From Nymphaea colorata (taxonomy: Eukaryota > Streptophyta > Magnoliopsida > Nymphaeales > Nymphaeaceae): 64,000 nucleotides of DNA. Each line of letters starts with the position of its first letter. Positions within the stretch are counted from its first letter, which is position 1. The position numbers were made by a program, and so were the translations under genes. The notes under the pieces are model-generated. The model did no database searches and had not been told where the DNA came from. It saw nothing but the letters and a program-made list of their open reading frames with translations. The stretch is taken from positions 8,134,972-8,198,971 of the forward strand of contig NC_045146.1 of NCBI RefSeq assembly GCF_008831285.2, in the 5' to 3' direction. This document shows, in pieces, positions 10,701 through 22,320 of the stretch.

Positions 10701-12149
10701 ATCATCAACTCAAAAAAATAATTTTTGCCATTTATACAAAAACAATTACACTGTTCATGAATCATCAACTCTTCATAATTGCATGTATAAGTATAAACAA
10801 CCTTCTAGCTACTTCCTTTTACTCTCAAACATGGTCTCCCCATTTCTATACTCTTTCTTTCTATAATAGTACTGTACAATGGCCATCAAGAGTCTCCTCA
10901 TCATTTCTGTTCATCTTGTAAACTTGATTGGGCCATGTATTTGCTTCCTGCGAACCATAAAAATTGAGCATTCTCATATTAATTTAATATTAGATGATAA
11001 AATATAGATAAAAAGGGGGGAAATAGCAAACCATCTAAAGTATATTTTTGTCAAGCGTGAACGGTCTTCTGCGGACTCCAAGATATAAACATTTCCTATA
11101 AGAATACAATGATTTTTTTTATTATTATTCTTCAAATATGGCCAATATAAAGATCCCAAAGGCATAGTTTTTCTCAAGTTTTTGGTTGAGAGAACTAAAA
11201 AAACCGCTTCAACCCATTTGCGTTGATAAACTAAAGAAAGAATGTTAAACACGAAAAGCCCAAATAATTTCAAGCCAATCCATTGAAATGCCTATGGAAG
11301 TGACATTCACATCATCAAATCCAACAGACAAATATTTACATAAAAACACCTCCTCGGAGGTCACATTCATATCATCAAATCCAACAATCACACAGTGGGA
11401 GCACTACAATGTCAATGGAACAATTAAATAGTCCAGTACCCTTGAGGAAAAAACAAGCATTCTCAAGGACATCAAAAGTTATTGCAAGATCTCCACCAAA
11501 CTTTGATGGTCAGGTCTACATCATTAAATCCACACTGTCACCACTACAAATTTAGAAAGTCAACTGAATAACCAAATACTACATAACCCTAGTTACACAG
11601 ATTTTTGCTAAGTTATTGCAAGAAAATTAGATACTTCAATCAGTATGATTATAAGACAGAGACCTCCCAAACCATCTCAACAATCGGCTAAACCCAAAAC
11701 CAGATCAAGCTCATGCTGGTTGTAACGTGAACTTAAACTTGAATTAATAAGAACCTCCCTAGCTAAAACCTGCTTGTCGATCCAAAAAACCTAAAAGTAC
11801 AAAGGATCTTCTTCAAGAATGTGAATTTTCTGGTCAAATAAGGCTCGTAGAAGTATAACTATAGAAATATATGACCACTGTGGAAAAGCTCAAACAAATT
11901 TGTAAGTATGCAAGACGTTGGCTACAACATCATCTATAGCCCTAAACTTGTAACTACAGTCATTAAAAGGATTTCCATCTCTCTAGCAATTAATCAAACG
12001 AGTGGGATGTACTCTCTCTCTCATAAGTGAAATCAAGTATCGTTGTTGCTTGCAACTGTTTCTTGTTTAGTTGCAATCGAGAAGATTTCGCCCAAATATG
12101 ATGGAGAGGAAGGGTCTACAACAACAAGAGAAGCTTTCCCCAGATTTGA

Positions 12150-12500
12150 CCTAAGAATGATGCAGAAGGGGCTTCAGTAAAGGACATTGCATACGGCGTT
12201 TGACTAATAGCGAGAGTGAGAGAGAGAGAAGAAAGGAGGAATCAGAGATTGGCCTCTCACCAGGATGGGATGCCGAAGAGTCGGTTGGCACCAGCGAAGG
12301 AAGCCGGTGAGCAGCTGAGAACCGGAACACTTGGTGAACATGCCGCCAGGACACCGTTGATAAGGCTGCCTCAACGCGTAGATGTCGGAATGGAAGACAA
12401 ACAGAGAAAGCTGTGGGTGCGGGGGAGAGAGAGCGAGAGGGAGTGGGACAGAGACTCTGTCAAGAGCATGTCCCAGGTGATGAGTTCCATGGGTAACCAC
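12150..12500. other. GC-richer passenger segment inside the PIF-like element
   Basis: This stretch has clearly higher GC than its AT-rich surroundings. Overlapping open frames run on both strands (12,216-12,653 plus; 12,204-12,641 minus). On the minus strand it is pyrimidine-rich, with CTCTCTCTCACTCTCGC-like runs typical of plant 5' leaders. No protein family was recognised. Capture of a piece of a host gene leader or exon by the transposon is possible, but this is inference. Confidence 0.3.
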
Positions 12501-12652
12501 GAAACAACATGGAAGAGAGGAAGAATATATAGCCCCTGTTCCAGTGTCCTTCCTGTCCATGTTGTTCTGTGTCTGATGTTTGTGTTGGAATTTTATAAAA
12601 CGGAACAAGCTTGTTCGTTCCTTGCGAGGGACACCTATCAAACGGCCTCTTA

Positions 12653-13642
12653 ATAAAACAAGAGCTTACCAAGAAGCAAAATATGAAAAATGATCGTTGA
12701 GAGATAGTATTGGAACAAATGTAGCCATTCCACTAGACCAGTACTTGAGAGTACCAAATAGGCGTAAAGTTTGATTTGCATCTATCCTATCCTATGAAGT
12801 TGTGCAATCTTTGAACATTTATTTAGTTATGTCTTCTAAAATATTCTACGCTCGCTCAAGTAAGTTTGAGGAGTGTTTTACACCTGGTATCCTAAGACCA
12901 ACTGGTTTGAGAGTTGCTGATCCAAAACTCGTTGCAAGGATTCAATAGAAAGTCTGGTAGACATGACATGATAGATGTCAAAACTACATGACCATCAAAG
13001 CCATAGAGCCTCATACTAGCTTCTGGGATGGTTAGATATTTCTCTTGTAGGTGAACGTTGGCCTAAAAAGAAAAAAAGGAAAAACAAAAACAAGAATGAA
13101 AAGAGCAGAAAACAACCAAATTTAAGAAAGGAAAACAAGCAAAGATGTCTGTTTGAAAATCAAAGTCGCTTGAGTCAAAATTTCTCTAATTATAAATGTA
13201 AGTTTCTTGTGATTACAAAGGGAGCATGGATAGTGAAAATCCTGTGTGAAGTGTGAAGAAACCATATGACATGGAGAGCAATTTTCCCGTTTTATCACTT
13301 GAAAATGAAAAAGCAAGTCATTTTACACAACTTTCATAACATTTGGCTGAAAAGATTTTGCTCTTATAGGAACGGAACGAAATCATCCAGGTTCTTACAA
13401 GACAAAAGAGGTACAAGCAAAGGGATGTTTGTCAAATTTCAGAAGCATCTCACAAGCATTTCACAAGTGATCACGAGCATCACACAAGTATTTATACTCG
13501 CCCTATATACATATATATATAGGATTTGCTGATTTCAAGATTTCATCATCATTTTCAAGGTTTGGTGTTTTTGTCTTTGCCACTAAGCATGGATTCCTAG
13601 CTCAATATCAAAGACCGGCATCTACAAACACCCAAAACAACT
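12653..13642. other. Unassigned AT-rich segment
   Basis: About 1 kb between the PIF-like element and the downstream family-A copy. The frames at 13,122-13,316 (minus) and 13,266-13,532 (plus) have no recognisable motif. The stretch near 13,440-13,500 contains repeated CACAAG(C/T)ATTT words. It is probably the remaining 3' untranslated part of the gypsy element. Confidence 0.3.
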
Positions 13643-14490
13643 TTTACAAGTCCAAATTACGATTTTACTCTTCAACATGATATTTCCAAATAGGATTTCA
13701 AAAGCCAAATTTCAAAAACAAAGTTCATTACCGAGCCAAACAAGTGCATTGTACACCAACATTGAGCAGCTAGACCTACACCTAGGTTGCCATTGCTCTA
13801 AAATGACCATTTCATCCCTGCACCCTGACCTAAAAAACAGGGATTTTTATCAAAACCCTGAGTACGCCATTTTTCAGCTTTACTTGCCCTTATAAGTTGT
13901 TAGAGTTAGCCCACTAGGGTAGCTAAAACCCATCTCACTATACCTAAATCACCTCATTTAGACCATGTACCACCCAATTCTAAAACACCAGAACCATGTC
14001 AAGCTGGACTGAGATAAATATAAGATCTCCTCTCCTCAGTGCATAAATAGTTCCTCAGTTATTTTTGTTCTGGAATCCACATTTGAGTTATAGAGCTTTG
14101 TCCTAAAATCATAATGACACTTTCTCACCAGCTCTAGCAGGTCCAAGCAAAACATCCCAAATCTATATCATGTCAACTCATGCCAAGCTAGAATCATAAT
14201 CTTTAATGTCCAATCTGAGTATTTCAGACTTTAATTTCAGTTCATTCGTCTAGATTTTAGCTCAATTTCCATTTTACAAATTTACTAAGGTTTGTCCAGT
14301 TTCTCAATTAAAACTTTACATTGTTGTGATCAACAACAATTCAAGAGAATATTTCCATCGCTAGATTAGATGGACATGGCTCAAATCAAAATTTTCTATT
14401 TTGCCTTTGCGCAAGCTTTAGAAAAATGTCATTTTGATATCTATAAAATTTTAATTTTTGAGTTTTGAAGGAGCGAACAAGGTCATTGCT
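13643..14490 (+). mobile_element. Family-A repeat copy, putative truncated 3' LTR
   Basis: This is colinear with 168-1100, at roughly 75-80% identity by eye. Shared strings include AAACAAGTGCATTG, CACCTAGGT-CCATTGCT and AAAATGACCATTT. The order, TTACAAGTCC through GAGTTTTG(A/G)AGGGAGC(G/A)AAC(A/G)AGGTCATT, is preserved. Colinearity stops at about 14,490. Its position downstream of the gypsy coding relics and its same orientation support a 3' LTR, with the distal part lost or rearranged. Confidence 0.5.
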
Positions 14491-14611
14491 GCCTTATTTT
14501 TACCTTGTGTATGCCCCAATGTGGTCAACCTACCCACACGACCTACCAATTTTGATTTTCATGCCAGAGTATTTTGTGCTTCATGTCAATTCCTACGAAG
14601 AAACATAAATC

Positions 14612-14830
14612 GTTTGAAATTCTTTGTTGAGCAAGCCTGTCCAGATGGAATTGGAATCAATATCAGTATGTGGTTGGCATAAACATTTTTCTATGATATA
14701 TCTGTTTTAAACTATGCTTTTAATCTATGCTTTCTTCACCTCACATCATGTATAATTTGTTCTCCAAGCTTAATGTCATTCTGAATCCTTTACCAATAAT
14801 CGATACTTCTCCATGCATGCATTGCTTTTC
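14612..14830 (-). mobile_element. Inverted family-A segment
   Basis: This stretch matches the reverse complement of 1160-1390. Both contain GATATATCTGTTTTAAA and the CTTTTAAT...TATG and CTGAATCCTTTA words in the same relative order, and both encode an FF(A/V)EQA string. The flanking copy just upstream (13,643-14,490) is in direct orientation, so there is an inversion breakpoint near 14,500-14,610. Confidence 0.55.
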
Positions 14831-14860
14831 ATGGAATCGAATTTGGATCACATATGATAA

Positions 14861-14985
14861 CAGTACTAATGGCATTTTTTTGTACAGTTAGTACTAATGA
14901 CATCTTTTTGATATAATGAGTACTAATGATATTTTTTTGCACTTAGTTCTTTTTTTTTGGTATAGTGAGTACTAATGACAAGCAG
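14861..14985 (+). repeat. Short tandem repeat, AGTACTAATGA units
   Basis: Four imperfect units of about 30-45 bp each start AGTACTAATG(A/G)(C/T)A and end in a T-run followed by GTATAGTG-like sequence. This is a local duplication with no coding potential. Confidence 0.8.
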
Positions 14986-15890
14986 TGCCTTTTCTTAGGG
15001 ACGGAGTTCGAGATAGGTTAAGGAATTTGTGTAGCGCTCTCTTCCTTTTTCACAGCCTTGTATATTTACTATACATTAATACTCGCTCAATGAGTCGAGA
15101 ACTGGACTCGATCATTGCCCCGTGAAGAATTGACTCCATAGACTCACTCCTTTGGCAATCCATGAACCAACGGAACCAACTGGAACAACAGACCCTGAAG
15201 AACCAAGAGAGTTTCTTTCTCTAGACTCAACTCTCAGTCAGGCTTCTGACCACGCACTTCTTTCCATTCACTAGTCTCAACCATAGAAAGACTAGATAAT
15301 GGAGACGAACTGGAATAACGTCCGATCTTATTTGTGGATTGAGTGGAAAAGGGATACATGAAGTTCGTTCTGCTCTTCTGTGCATCTATGTGATAGAACC
15401 ATAAGAAAGGGACAACTTTCGTGTAGTTTGCAGCCGGGAATGCTGGAAGCTGATATCTGTAATAAGCCAGGATGGTGACTCGGAGGGATCAAAGGTTCAT
15501 TTTCCAGTGTCACTTGGTTAGACATCTTCCATTCACCATGGACCGACCTCAAAAGAGTCGTCATTCCAGATCCACATCCTCATCGGAACCTTCTGCGACG
15601 ACGGATTTGATTGATGGGACACTATTGGCAGGGCAGAAAAAAAAGGCCCCACTGTGAGAATATTTTTCTGATTGAAAAAAATACGATTTACAATAAAGTT
15701 TTGTGTTTTGGAGATGAGATAGAGGACTCAATGTTTTTGTCTTATATCGATCCACCAAGGAGGATAGACTTCCTTCTTCTACTATAAGAAAAGGTCATGC
15801 CCTCCTCTCTCTCCATACTTTAAGAGCTGCCATTGGGTATAATACTTTGGTAAATGTCAAAGTAGTACTTGAATTGGCTTGCCTCAATTC
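14986..15890. other. Unassigned segment with overlapping short frames
   Basis: About 900 bp of moderate GC. Frames at 15,328-15,564 (minus), 15,472-15,657 (plus) and 15,561-15,758 (minus) overlap each other and show no family signature. The early part, ending ...TATTTACTATACATTAATACTCGC, has the look of a copia LTR end, but no partner LTR or primer site was found. Confidence 0.25.
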
Positions 15891-15899
15891 AATGTAAAT

Positions 15900-16500
15900 A
15901 GTTTAGGGTCATTTGGCCTAGGTCTTGGTCCATGCTGCATTAGCGGTCAACCTAGTCCTAACCAGGCTTAGTGCCAAGGCCATAGGAGCAGACTCGGTCG
16001 GGTCTTTAGGTCTAGGTAATTTCTTTTTCCTTCCTCTTCCATTTTTTATTTGCAAGTTACTCTTTTTCTTGCTTTTGTCTTCTGTCTTGCATGCTTTAGT
16101 TTCTCTTTTTTTGGTTAGTTCCTTTGTTTTGTTGATTTACTTTAGTAATAATGAATTTTCCTTGTATAGACTTGAATTTATGTCTCTAGGCTAGGCGCAT
16201 GGGTCAACTATGCCCTTGGGTCAACTATGCCCTTGTCACCCCTTTCTTCTTATAGCAGGGTCGGTCAGGTCTATTTGTAGTTTCCTTGATTTACTTTAGT
16301 AACGTTGTAGTTTAACTTATTTCATTTTCTGCTTCTATCTTTTCTTATTTACAATTTAGTGCTTTTCTTTCCTTTTCTGCATGTTTAGGTTTTCTTTGGT
16401 TTTAGAATGCTTAGTTTAATTTATTTCTTGCTTCGTTCCTAGCTTTTCTTTATTTGCTTTAGTAATGACATAGTTTAGTTTATTTATTTTTCTAGCATAT
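15900..16500 (+). mobile_element. T-rich LTR-like arm (forward), pairs with 17,860-18,480
   Basis: A pyrimidine-rich block contains the string TCTAGGTAATTTCTTTTTC, then TTTTTCTTGC and TTGCATGCTTTAG. The reverse complement of 17,860-18,480 carries the same series (GGTTAGGTAAATTTC, TTTTTTCTTGCC, CTTTGCATGCTTAG). The two are diverged copies in opposite orientation. Inside, a 17 bp unit GGGTCAACTATGCCCTT is duplicated in tandem at 16,201-16,234. A related stretch recurs in direct orientation at 21,010-21,080. Confidence 0.5.
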
Positions 16501-16509
16501 ACTTAAATT

Positions 16510-16960
16510 TGTGTTTACATGCAAAATTTTTCAATCTTACATGCATACTGTTTGTAGATGGAAAAATAAAATTTTGTACTTGCCTCCATTTTCCTTGTGC
16601 AGGAATCCGAGAGAAGAAACCAATCTTGTCTTCTTTACCAAGGGTTATCAAGCCAAGGACTAAGTTTATGATCTAAGTTCAGATTATCGTCTAGACCTTT
16701 TGAAATAAAGACAAACATGCTCTAGGTTTAGATAATCATATGATTTTTAAATCTATGTGGATCATCAGATTTTGGATTTACATGAATTGATAATATGATT
16801 GAGGGACTTAGTTCATGATCCTAATGATCATTAGTTCATGATCCTAATAATCATTGATCCATGCAAACGAAACCTAAGTCCAATATGATGCATGCAAAAC
16901 TAAGTTCAAACATGGTTTAGACTTGGTTTCTAGAGTTTTGGGGACACAGACCCAACAAAA
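16510..16960 (-). mobile_element. Family-A repeat copy, reverse orientation
   Basis: This matches the reverse complement of about 1700-2150. Shared pieces include TTTACATG(C/T)AAAATTTT, GTACTTGCCTC(C/T)ATTTT, TTTACCAAGGGT(T/A)AT and ATGATGCATGCAAA, in the expected inverted order. It directly abuts the forward T-rich arm, so differently oriented pieces of the same family are juxtaposed here. Confidence 0.5.
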
Positions 16961-17239
16961 TCTAAAATTTAAATCTAAAATCCAATAACTTTTAAGTTCC
17001 AAATCAAAGGCTCAAAATCTAATATCAAGATCCAATATCAATTCAAGGTTTGATTAAGGTGTAGATCAAATCCAAAATTAAGTGATTATGATCTGCATTT
17101 AAACTGGGTCGATCTAATCCAGTTTCAAAATCGGGTAGGGTTTGAGATCCGAGTTTAAGGTTCAAAATCTTCTTGATCCAATTGTGAAATCCATGATCCA
17201 AGTTTAAAGTTTTAAATCTAAGGTTTAAGGATTTAGTCC

Positions 17240-17475
17240 AATATCTATGTTCGACCCAAGATTAGATCCAAAGTCCAATTTTATGACCCAGATTCATTTG
17301 TTCAGGAATCGAGGTTTGATCCAATTGAACTTGATTTAATAGTTCAGTGTTGTAGGTCCAAAGTTTGGGGTTTGACCCATAATTTATGTCAAACCTAGAA
17401 TTAGATCCCAATTCAAATTCTAAGCTCAATTGTTCCAGAATCATGAATGAATCCAATTGATCTTGATCTATTCTG
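17240..17475 (+). repeat. Diverged tandem duplication, about 135 bp unit
   Basis: Two successive blocks (about 17,240-17,345 and 17,375-17,475) share TTAGATCC, a TTCATTTGTTC/CTCAATTGTTC-like string, (C/A)GAATC and GATCCAATTGA(A/T)CTTGAT in the same order. The copies have diverged, and neither contains a gene. Confidence 0.6.
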
Positions 17476-17859
17476 GATTCTCATGACTATGTTTTAGTGG
17501 CTTGGGGTAGATCTCGTTAAAGCTTTGCCAAAGTGAGTTTGGGCTCAAGCTTTGAGTGGGTTAGATCTGGTTCTAGAACTTGCAATAGCTCTAGGTCAGG
17601 ATGTAATGGGTTCTAGGACCGGTCTGAGTGAGATCCTAAAAGACTTAAATTGGTTTTAATTCTTAACTAGGTTTAAACCATGTATGAACTTAGGTTTTTA
17701 ATAAAAAATATTTTGAAATGTGTTGAGGTATTTGGAAAATGTGCATATGAAAACCATGTCTTCAAAATGTGCCCACGCTTATCCTAGGTTGAGTTGGGTT
17801 TCACATGCCGGGATGTTGTCTCAAGGCATGCTACTATTCAATTAGACTTAGTTGCTACA

Positions 17860-18480
17860 TGGTCCTAGACTAGAACTGTAGTTTAAAGACCAATGCATAT
17901 GCATGGTTCTAATATACTATGATTAAATAAGAAAATAGACTATATGACAACATGCATTAATTTCTAAAGTAGACATACAAGAATTAAAAATTGAAACATT
18001 AAAATGAACATGGTAGAGATAGTAGTGGGTTACTTGTCCATATTCCTAACCTATGAGACATTTAAATTAAATCTATGTAGAAAGCATGGATAGCTAAACT
18101 ACAACATGCTTAATAGAGGTTAAACTAACCTAGGTACTAAAATGGAAATAAGCTAAACATTGAAACAAAAATAAACTAAACTAAAAGTTAAAATTAAAAT
18201 AAGCTAACCTAAGCATTAAAACAAAAATATGAAAAGCTAAGCATGCAAAGCTAAGCGTGCAAAGCAAATATAAACTGACTAAAACATGCTAATTATAAGA
18301 GAAAAGCTTAAAGCACGCTATCTAAAAAGGCAAGAAAAAAAGGACTAAAATGCAAAAGGAAAAGAAAAGAAGACAGAAAAAGAAATTTACCTAACCTGCA
18401 CCTACACCTAGGCTGACCCGTGACCTAAGCTAGCTCCTTCTCGCCTTAGTCAATTAGAATGATTGCCACTGTTGTGACTC
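17860..18480 (-). mobile_element. A-rich LTR-like arm (reverse), partner of 15,900-16,500
   Basis: On this strand the block is A-rich with repeated words such as AAGCTAA, GCATGCAAAGCTAAGC and AAACTAAACTAAAAG. Its reverse complement aligns with the forward T-rich arm at 15,900-16,500. With about 1.4 kb between them, the two arms form a large, diverged inverted repeat. Confidence 0.45.
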
Positions 18481-19879
18481 AAATGAAGAATAGACTTAGA
18501 TCTTAAAAATTTTACTTTTTGTCCTTGGGTCGCATGTTCTAAGAAGGGAGGGGGTCACCTCTATTTATAGGGAGATGAGAGAGAAAGTCTTCTTTTTCTC
18601 CATCGATATGAGATTAAAATTTTGGGAGGAGTAAACTCATCTCTATTAAACAAACCTTAGGTAAGAATTAAAAACATTATATTATACAACATTACATTAT
18701 GCAATTCCTTGAAACAGAAAAATGTTCGCATTAGAGTCACATGAACACTGATTTCTATTCTATCGGAACCAGAGTGCTCAGCTCTACGTTCTGTAAGAAT
18801 AATGATAAACTATTTGCATTGACATCTGGCACAATATATGAAATCATACATGATATTTTTCTAATATATGCACATTTATGCACTTGGGCTTTGGATTGGG
18901 ATATGATTATGAGATTCACTTCATGATCTAGATCCAAAGAAAATTCTAGATATTGGATATGAACATGGACTTGAGATTAGATCGAGAGCTGGATCTAGAG
19001 AAAGTTATAGAAATGAATCTTAGATGTGATAGGAGATTTGAATCCAAATTCCAAATAAGAGATCTGGATGACAATAATTCATAGATCCAAAAATGTGGAC
19101 GAGGAGGTTATAATTGGTGCTCTAAACATTATGAACTTAGGTATATATGACATAACCTAAGTTTAGAATGGTATTTTTGAAGATGGAATGGCTATTTTAT
19201 CCTTGGGCATGGGTAAAAAATATTTAGAAGGAAATAACAATTTTGCCCTTGATTGTTGTTCCGAATCACCTGAATCACTTGTTACATGTTTGAAATGATG
19301 CTGAATTTAGGTAAATATGACATATAATCCTAAGTTTAGGCAAAAATATCAATCATGCAAAATGACTATTGTACCCCTAAGTATGATTTTGGGTTTAAAC
19401 AGGTTCAAGTAAGAAAACTGGTTTGAACTAAGGTTCTAGGAAACAAAGAAAGCTATAAACCAAGGTATATGCAGCCTATGCACTATGTGTAGAAGCATAT
19501 GGCTCAAAAAAGAAATATTGTCTTATGCTTTGTGTAATTTTAGGGTTCTGGAAGAGTTTTCTTGATTTGATTGGACCAGCCTGTGGCCTACTTCTGGATT
19601 TGCTTTGGTTACAATTTTATTGAAAAATTCCTCCTAAATTCTTCTAAAAATCAAGTTCTCAAAAATTTTCAAGCTTTAAATATCATATTTATAAAGGAAA
19701 ACTGATGTGGGCTTAAAAAATTTAGGTGTCATTGGAATTTTCTAACGGAGCTGGGGGTGTTTGGATAAACTACTTACCTATAAGGATATGTTGAAAAATA
19801 AAGAAAATTTGAAAATTTGATATAATTCTACTAAATTGAGCTCGACAACAGTTTACAAAGTGTAACAAGTACTATGGAT
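18481..19879. other. Unassigned AT-rich segment
   Basis: No gene is seen. The short frames at 18,741-18,937 on both strands overlap and have no motif. Scattered phrases such as AAAATGACTATTGTACCCCTAAG resemble words in the family-A repeat, so this is probably more diverged LTR-derived DNA. Confidence 0.3.
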
Positions 19880-20335
19880 TAGCTTCATGGCATTTAGAAC
19901 CGAGTCGAACTCAAACTAGGATGAATAAATTCAAATCAAACTAAGGGAAGATTGATTTAAACATGAGTGATCGATCCTAGCTTAGTTTTATCTCACTCTA
20001 TTGGGTTGAGCTCAAACTCTTGGAAACATGAGAGAGAAAAAGCTTTAACGCCTTTAGAACTAAATAAACTCAAATGGGAACGAATGAATTTAAACCAAAC
20101 TAAAGATCGATTTATATATGATAAACATGATCCTAGCTCATTTTCAGCTCACTATATTAGGTTGAGCTCAAATTTAGCTCAAAGCTCTCAAATAGGAACG
20201 AGAAAAAACTTTAGAGCCTTCATAATTGAATTGAACCCAAACTAGGATGAACAAACTCAAACCAAAGTAAGGGAAAATCGCTTTAGGGCCTACTTTATCG
20301 GGTTGAGCCCAAATTCAACTCAAACCTCTAAAAAC
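19880..20335 (+). repeat. Tandem array of about 155 bp units (three copies)
   Basis: Three successive units carry (A)TCCTAGCT(T/C)A-TTT-(A/C)-(T/G)CTCACT, TTGGGTTGAGCTCAAA, a GAGAGAAAAAGCTTTA-like string and AACTCAAA(T/C)-AGGA(A/T)GAA. Anchors recur near 19,975, 20,131 and 20,288, a spacing of about 156 bp. The array reads open at 19,967-20,245, but the peptide is merely the translated repeat. Confidence 0.75.
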
Positions 20336-21800
20336 ATGAGAGAGATAGACCTAAAGGAAAGCTGTGAGTTATTGTAGGGCTGAAACTTGGGCTAGGTAAC
20401 TCAAAGTAACTGAAAGAAAGTTTTCTTTCCACTAAGATAAACCTGTCCTAAACTTAGTTGGATTTAAGGATATATGATCAAGCTAAAAACCATAGTTTTA
20501 AGTTTTGTTAAATTGATTTGAGCTATGGGTAAGCTGACTTAAGCCAGTCAAAAAGAGCTGATGAGCTGATTTTAGCTATCATAAGAGACTTGAAGAGCTA
20601 AGAATCACTTTATTTGAGTTTGTCCTAAATGATTCTCAGGGTTTCTAAGATTATCCGACATCTAGGGGTAAAATGGTCATTTGATATAATGGAGAAATTT
20701 GCGATGTTTATACTAGTGAGTGTGAGAATTATCCTAAATGCTCAAATGTTAGGCAATTCTTAGCATGCATGGGTGAAATTCCTGATTTTGGGCTAAGATG
20801 GTAGGTTGCAAGGATGAAATGTCCATTTAAGATGGTGACAACCTAGGTGATTCTGGGTCAAGATCTCTTGTTCTAGAATGACGTTCTTGGAATTCAGTTC
20901 TCATAAATGGCCTCAATTGTTGAAATCACATTTTGAAAATTAGCTTGAAATTGCATTGTGAAAGGTAGAATGATCATTGTTAATTGTGAGAAATTCAAGG
21001 TGTTTATAGATAAACTTAAATTTATGTCCCAAGTCTAAGCGCAGAGGTCAAGTATGCCCCGTTCGACCCTTTCTTCTTCTTTAATTCAATGTTTTTTGCT
21101 TAATTACTTCTCTTAATTCATAAATATAGTTTATATCCTTCATGCTTCAATTAGACATGCGTTGCATAATCATTTTCAATATGCACCTAAATCACCTTTC
21201 ACCCACATACACCCCTATCTGAAACTAGATTGTGTTAGCCTAGTAGCATATCATGTGGCATTAACACTAGCATGTGAACACCTACATTCAGTCTAGTCCT
21301 CATGCAGGATCACCTTTAACATCATAGCTTTTATCCAAATGGTTTCAAAGACAACCTCTTCAAATGGTTTGGAAAACCCTAGATCATGTTGGTGTGGATC
21401 TAACCCTAATGAAATACTCCAAGACCTAAACCAAACCAGTCTTACAGCCCACTACTCAAAACCTAAACCACTATAAACAACCTTTATATTGAACCCTGGT
21501 CTAACATATTTGAACTTAGACATAAAGGATTGTAATATTAAATTTCATATTTCAAAATTTGGATTTTGGATTTTGGATCTCAAACCTTGGATTTTGGATC
21601 TTGGAGCATTGAGCATTGTATCCTAAACGATAGGCCAATTCTCATAGGATTGGATCAAGATTAAGGATTTCAAACCTTGTTCATCATCAAACGTGGACCT
21701 GTTTTGCCTGAATTTGAATTTTATTGAATCATTTCACAGATAAAAGATCAGCATTGGATCTCATATGTTAAAATTTTAATTGTGAATTCTAAACCTCCAT
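20336..21800 (+). other. LTR-derived sequence, no gene
   Basis: AT-rich DNA with no coding potential. The stretch at 21,010-21,080 repeats the motif at 16,168-16,250 (CTTAAATTTATGTC, GTCAA(G/C)TATGCCC, CCTTTCTTCTT). At 21,555-21,605 there is a degenerate (TTGGATT)n run. It leads directly into a forward family-A copy and is probably part of the same element family. Confidence 0.35.
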
Positions 21801-21829
21801 TCCATGCTATGATATTCTGGGTCTCAATG

Positions 21830-22320
21830 ACATTTCCTTTTTCAAACTTAGAACAAGAACTACATGAAATATGAAAGGTTAACTTTTCTGGATCACAATC
21901 ACAAGTTTTTGAATTTGGATCCAGTTTTGCTCAAAAATAGGCTCACGTCCCTCACTTGAATCCTAGTAGTGACTAGATTATAAGTTTATTTGATATAGTT
22001 TTGCATGCATTATATTGTATTTAGTATATCGATTTGCACAGGTCTGTGATGATCCAGACATGAATAGATATCAGATTAATTTCTCTTTATTCATAAGTCC
22101 TATTATGATGATATACTTACATTTTAAAACATGCAGAATTTTAAAATTAAGGTATGCTTGCTTTCTTAGGATCAACAACATTCAGACTTAGAAATTGAAA
22201 CATTTGTCTACTTCTTAGTCCTCTCTTGGATTTCTGCACATGAAAAAGGGAGGCGAGTACAAGAGAATTGTTCCATTCATACAGTCTGCATGTAACCTGA
22301 AAATTTTACATGTAAACAAT
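21830..22320 (+). mobile_element. Family-A repeat copy, direct orientation
   Basis: This is colinear with 1600-2150. Shared strings include CTTAGAACAAGA, ACATGAAATATGAA, TTGGATCCA(G/A)TTTTGC, GTATATCGATTTGCA and CTTAGAAATTGAAACATTT, ending in GAAAATTTTACATGTAAACA. Identity is roughly 80% by eye. It is the third clear copy of this segment in the window. Confidence 0.6.

Larger units (their letters stand above)
10343..12649. mobile_element. PIF/Harbinger-like non-autonomous DNA transposon
   Basis: The 19 bp left end GAGGTCATTTGATAGCTGT (10,343-10,361) is the inverted counterpart of the right end ACACCTATCAAACGGCCTC (12,631-12,649), with 16 of 19 positions matching. TTA flanks both sides (10,340-10,342 and 12,650-12,652). 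That is the target duplication of PIF/Harbinger and Tourist elements, whose ends often resemble GGGCCGTTTGATA. The 2.3 kb interior shows no DDE transposase. It holds a (TC/TA/GA) microsatellite, anonymous AT-rich DNA and, at 12,150-12,500, a GC-richer segment that may be captured host sequence. It appears to have inserted into the 3' region of the gypsy element. Confidence 0.65.

Noticed and set aside
10441-10866. 141-codon plus-strand frame
   Set aside because: It crosses a GA/TA microsatellite and its centre is low-complexity Arg/Glu/Lys. The antisense frame mirrors it.
12204-12653. Two 145-codon frames on opposite strands
   Set aside because: Both run into the terminal inverted repeat of the PIF-like element and have no motif, so they are not called as genes.
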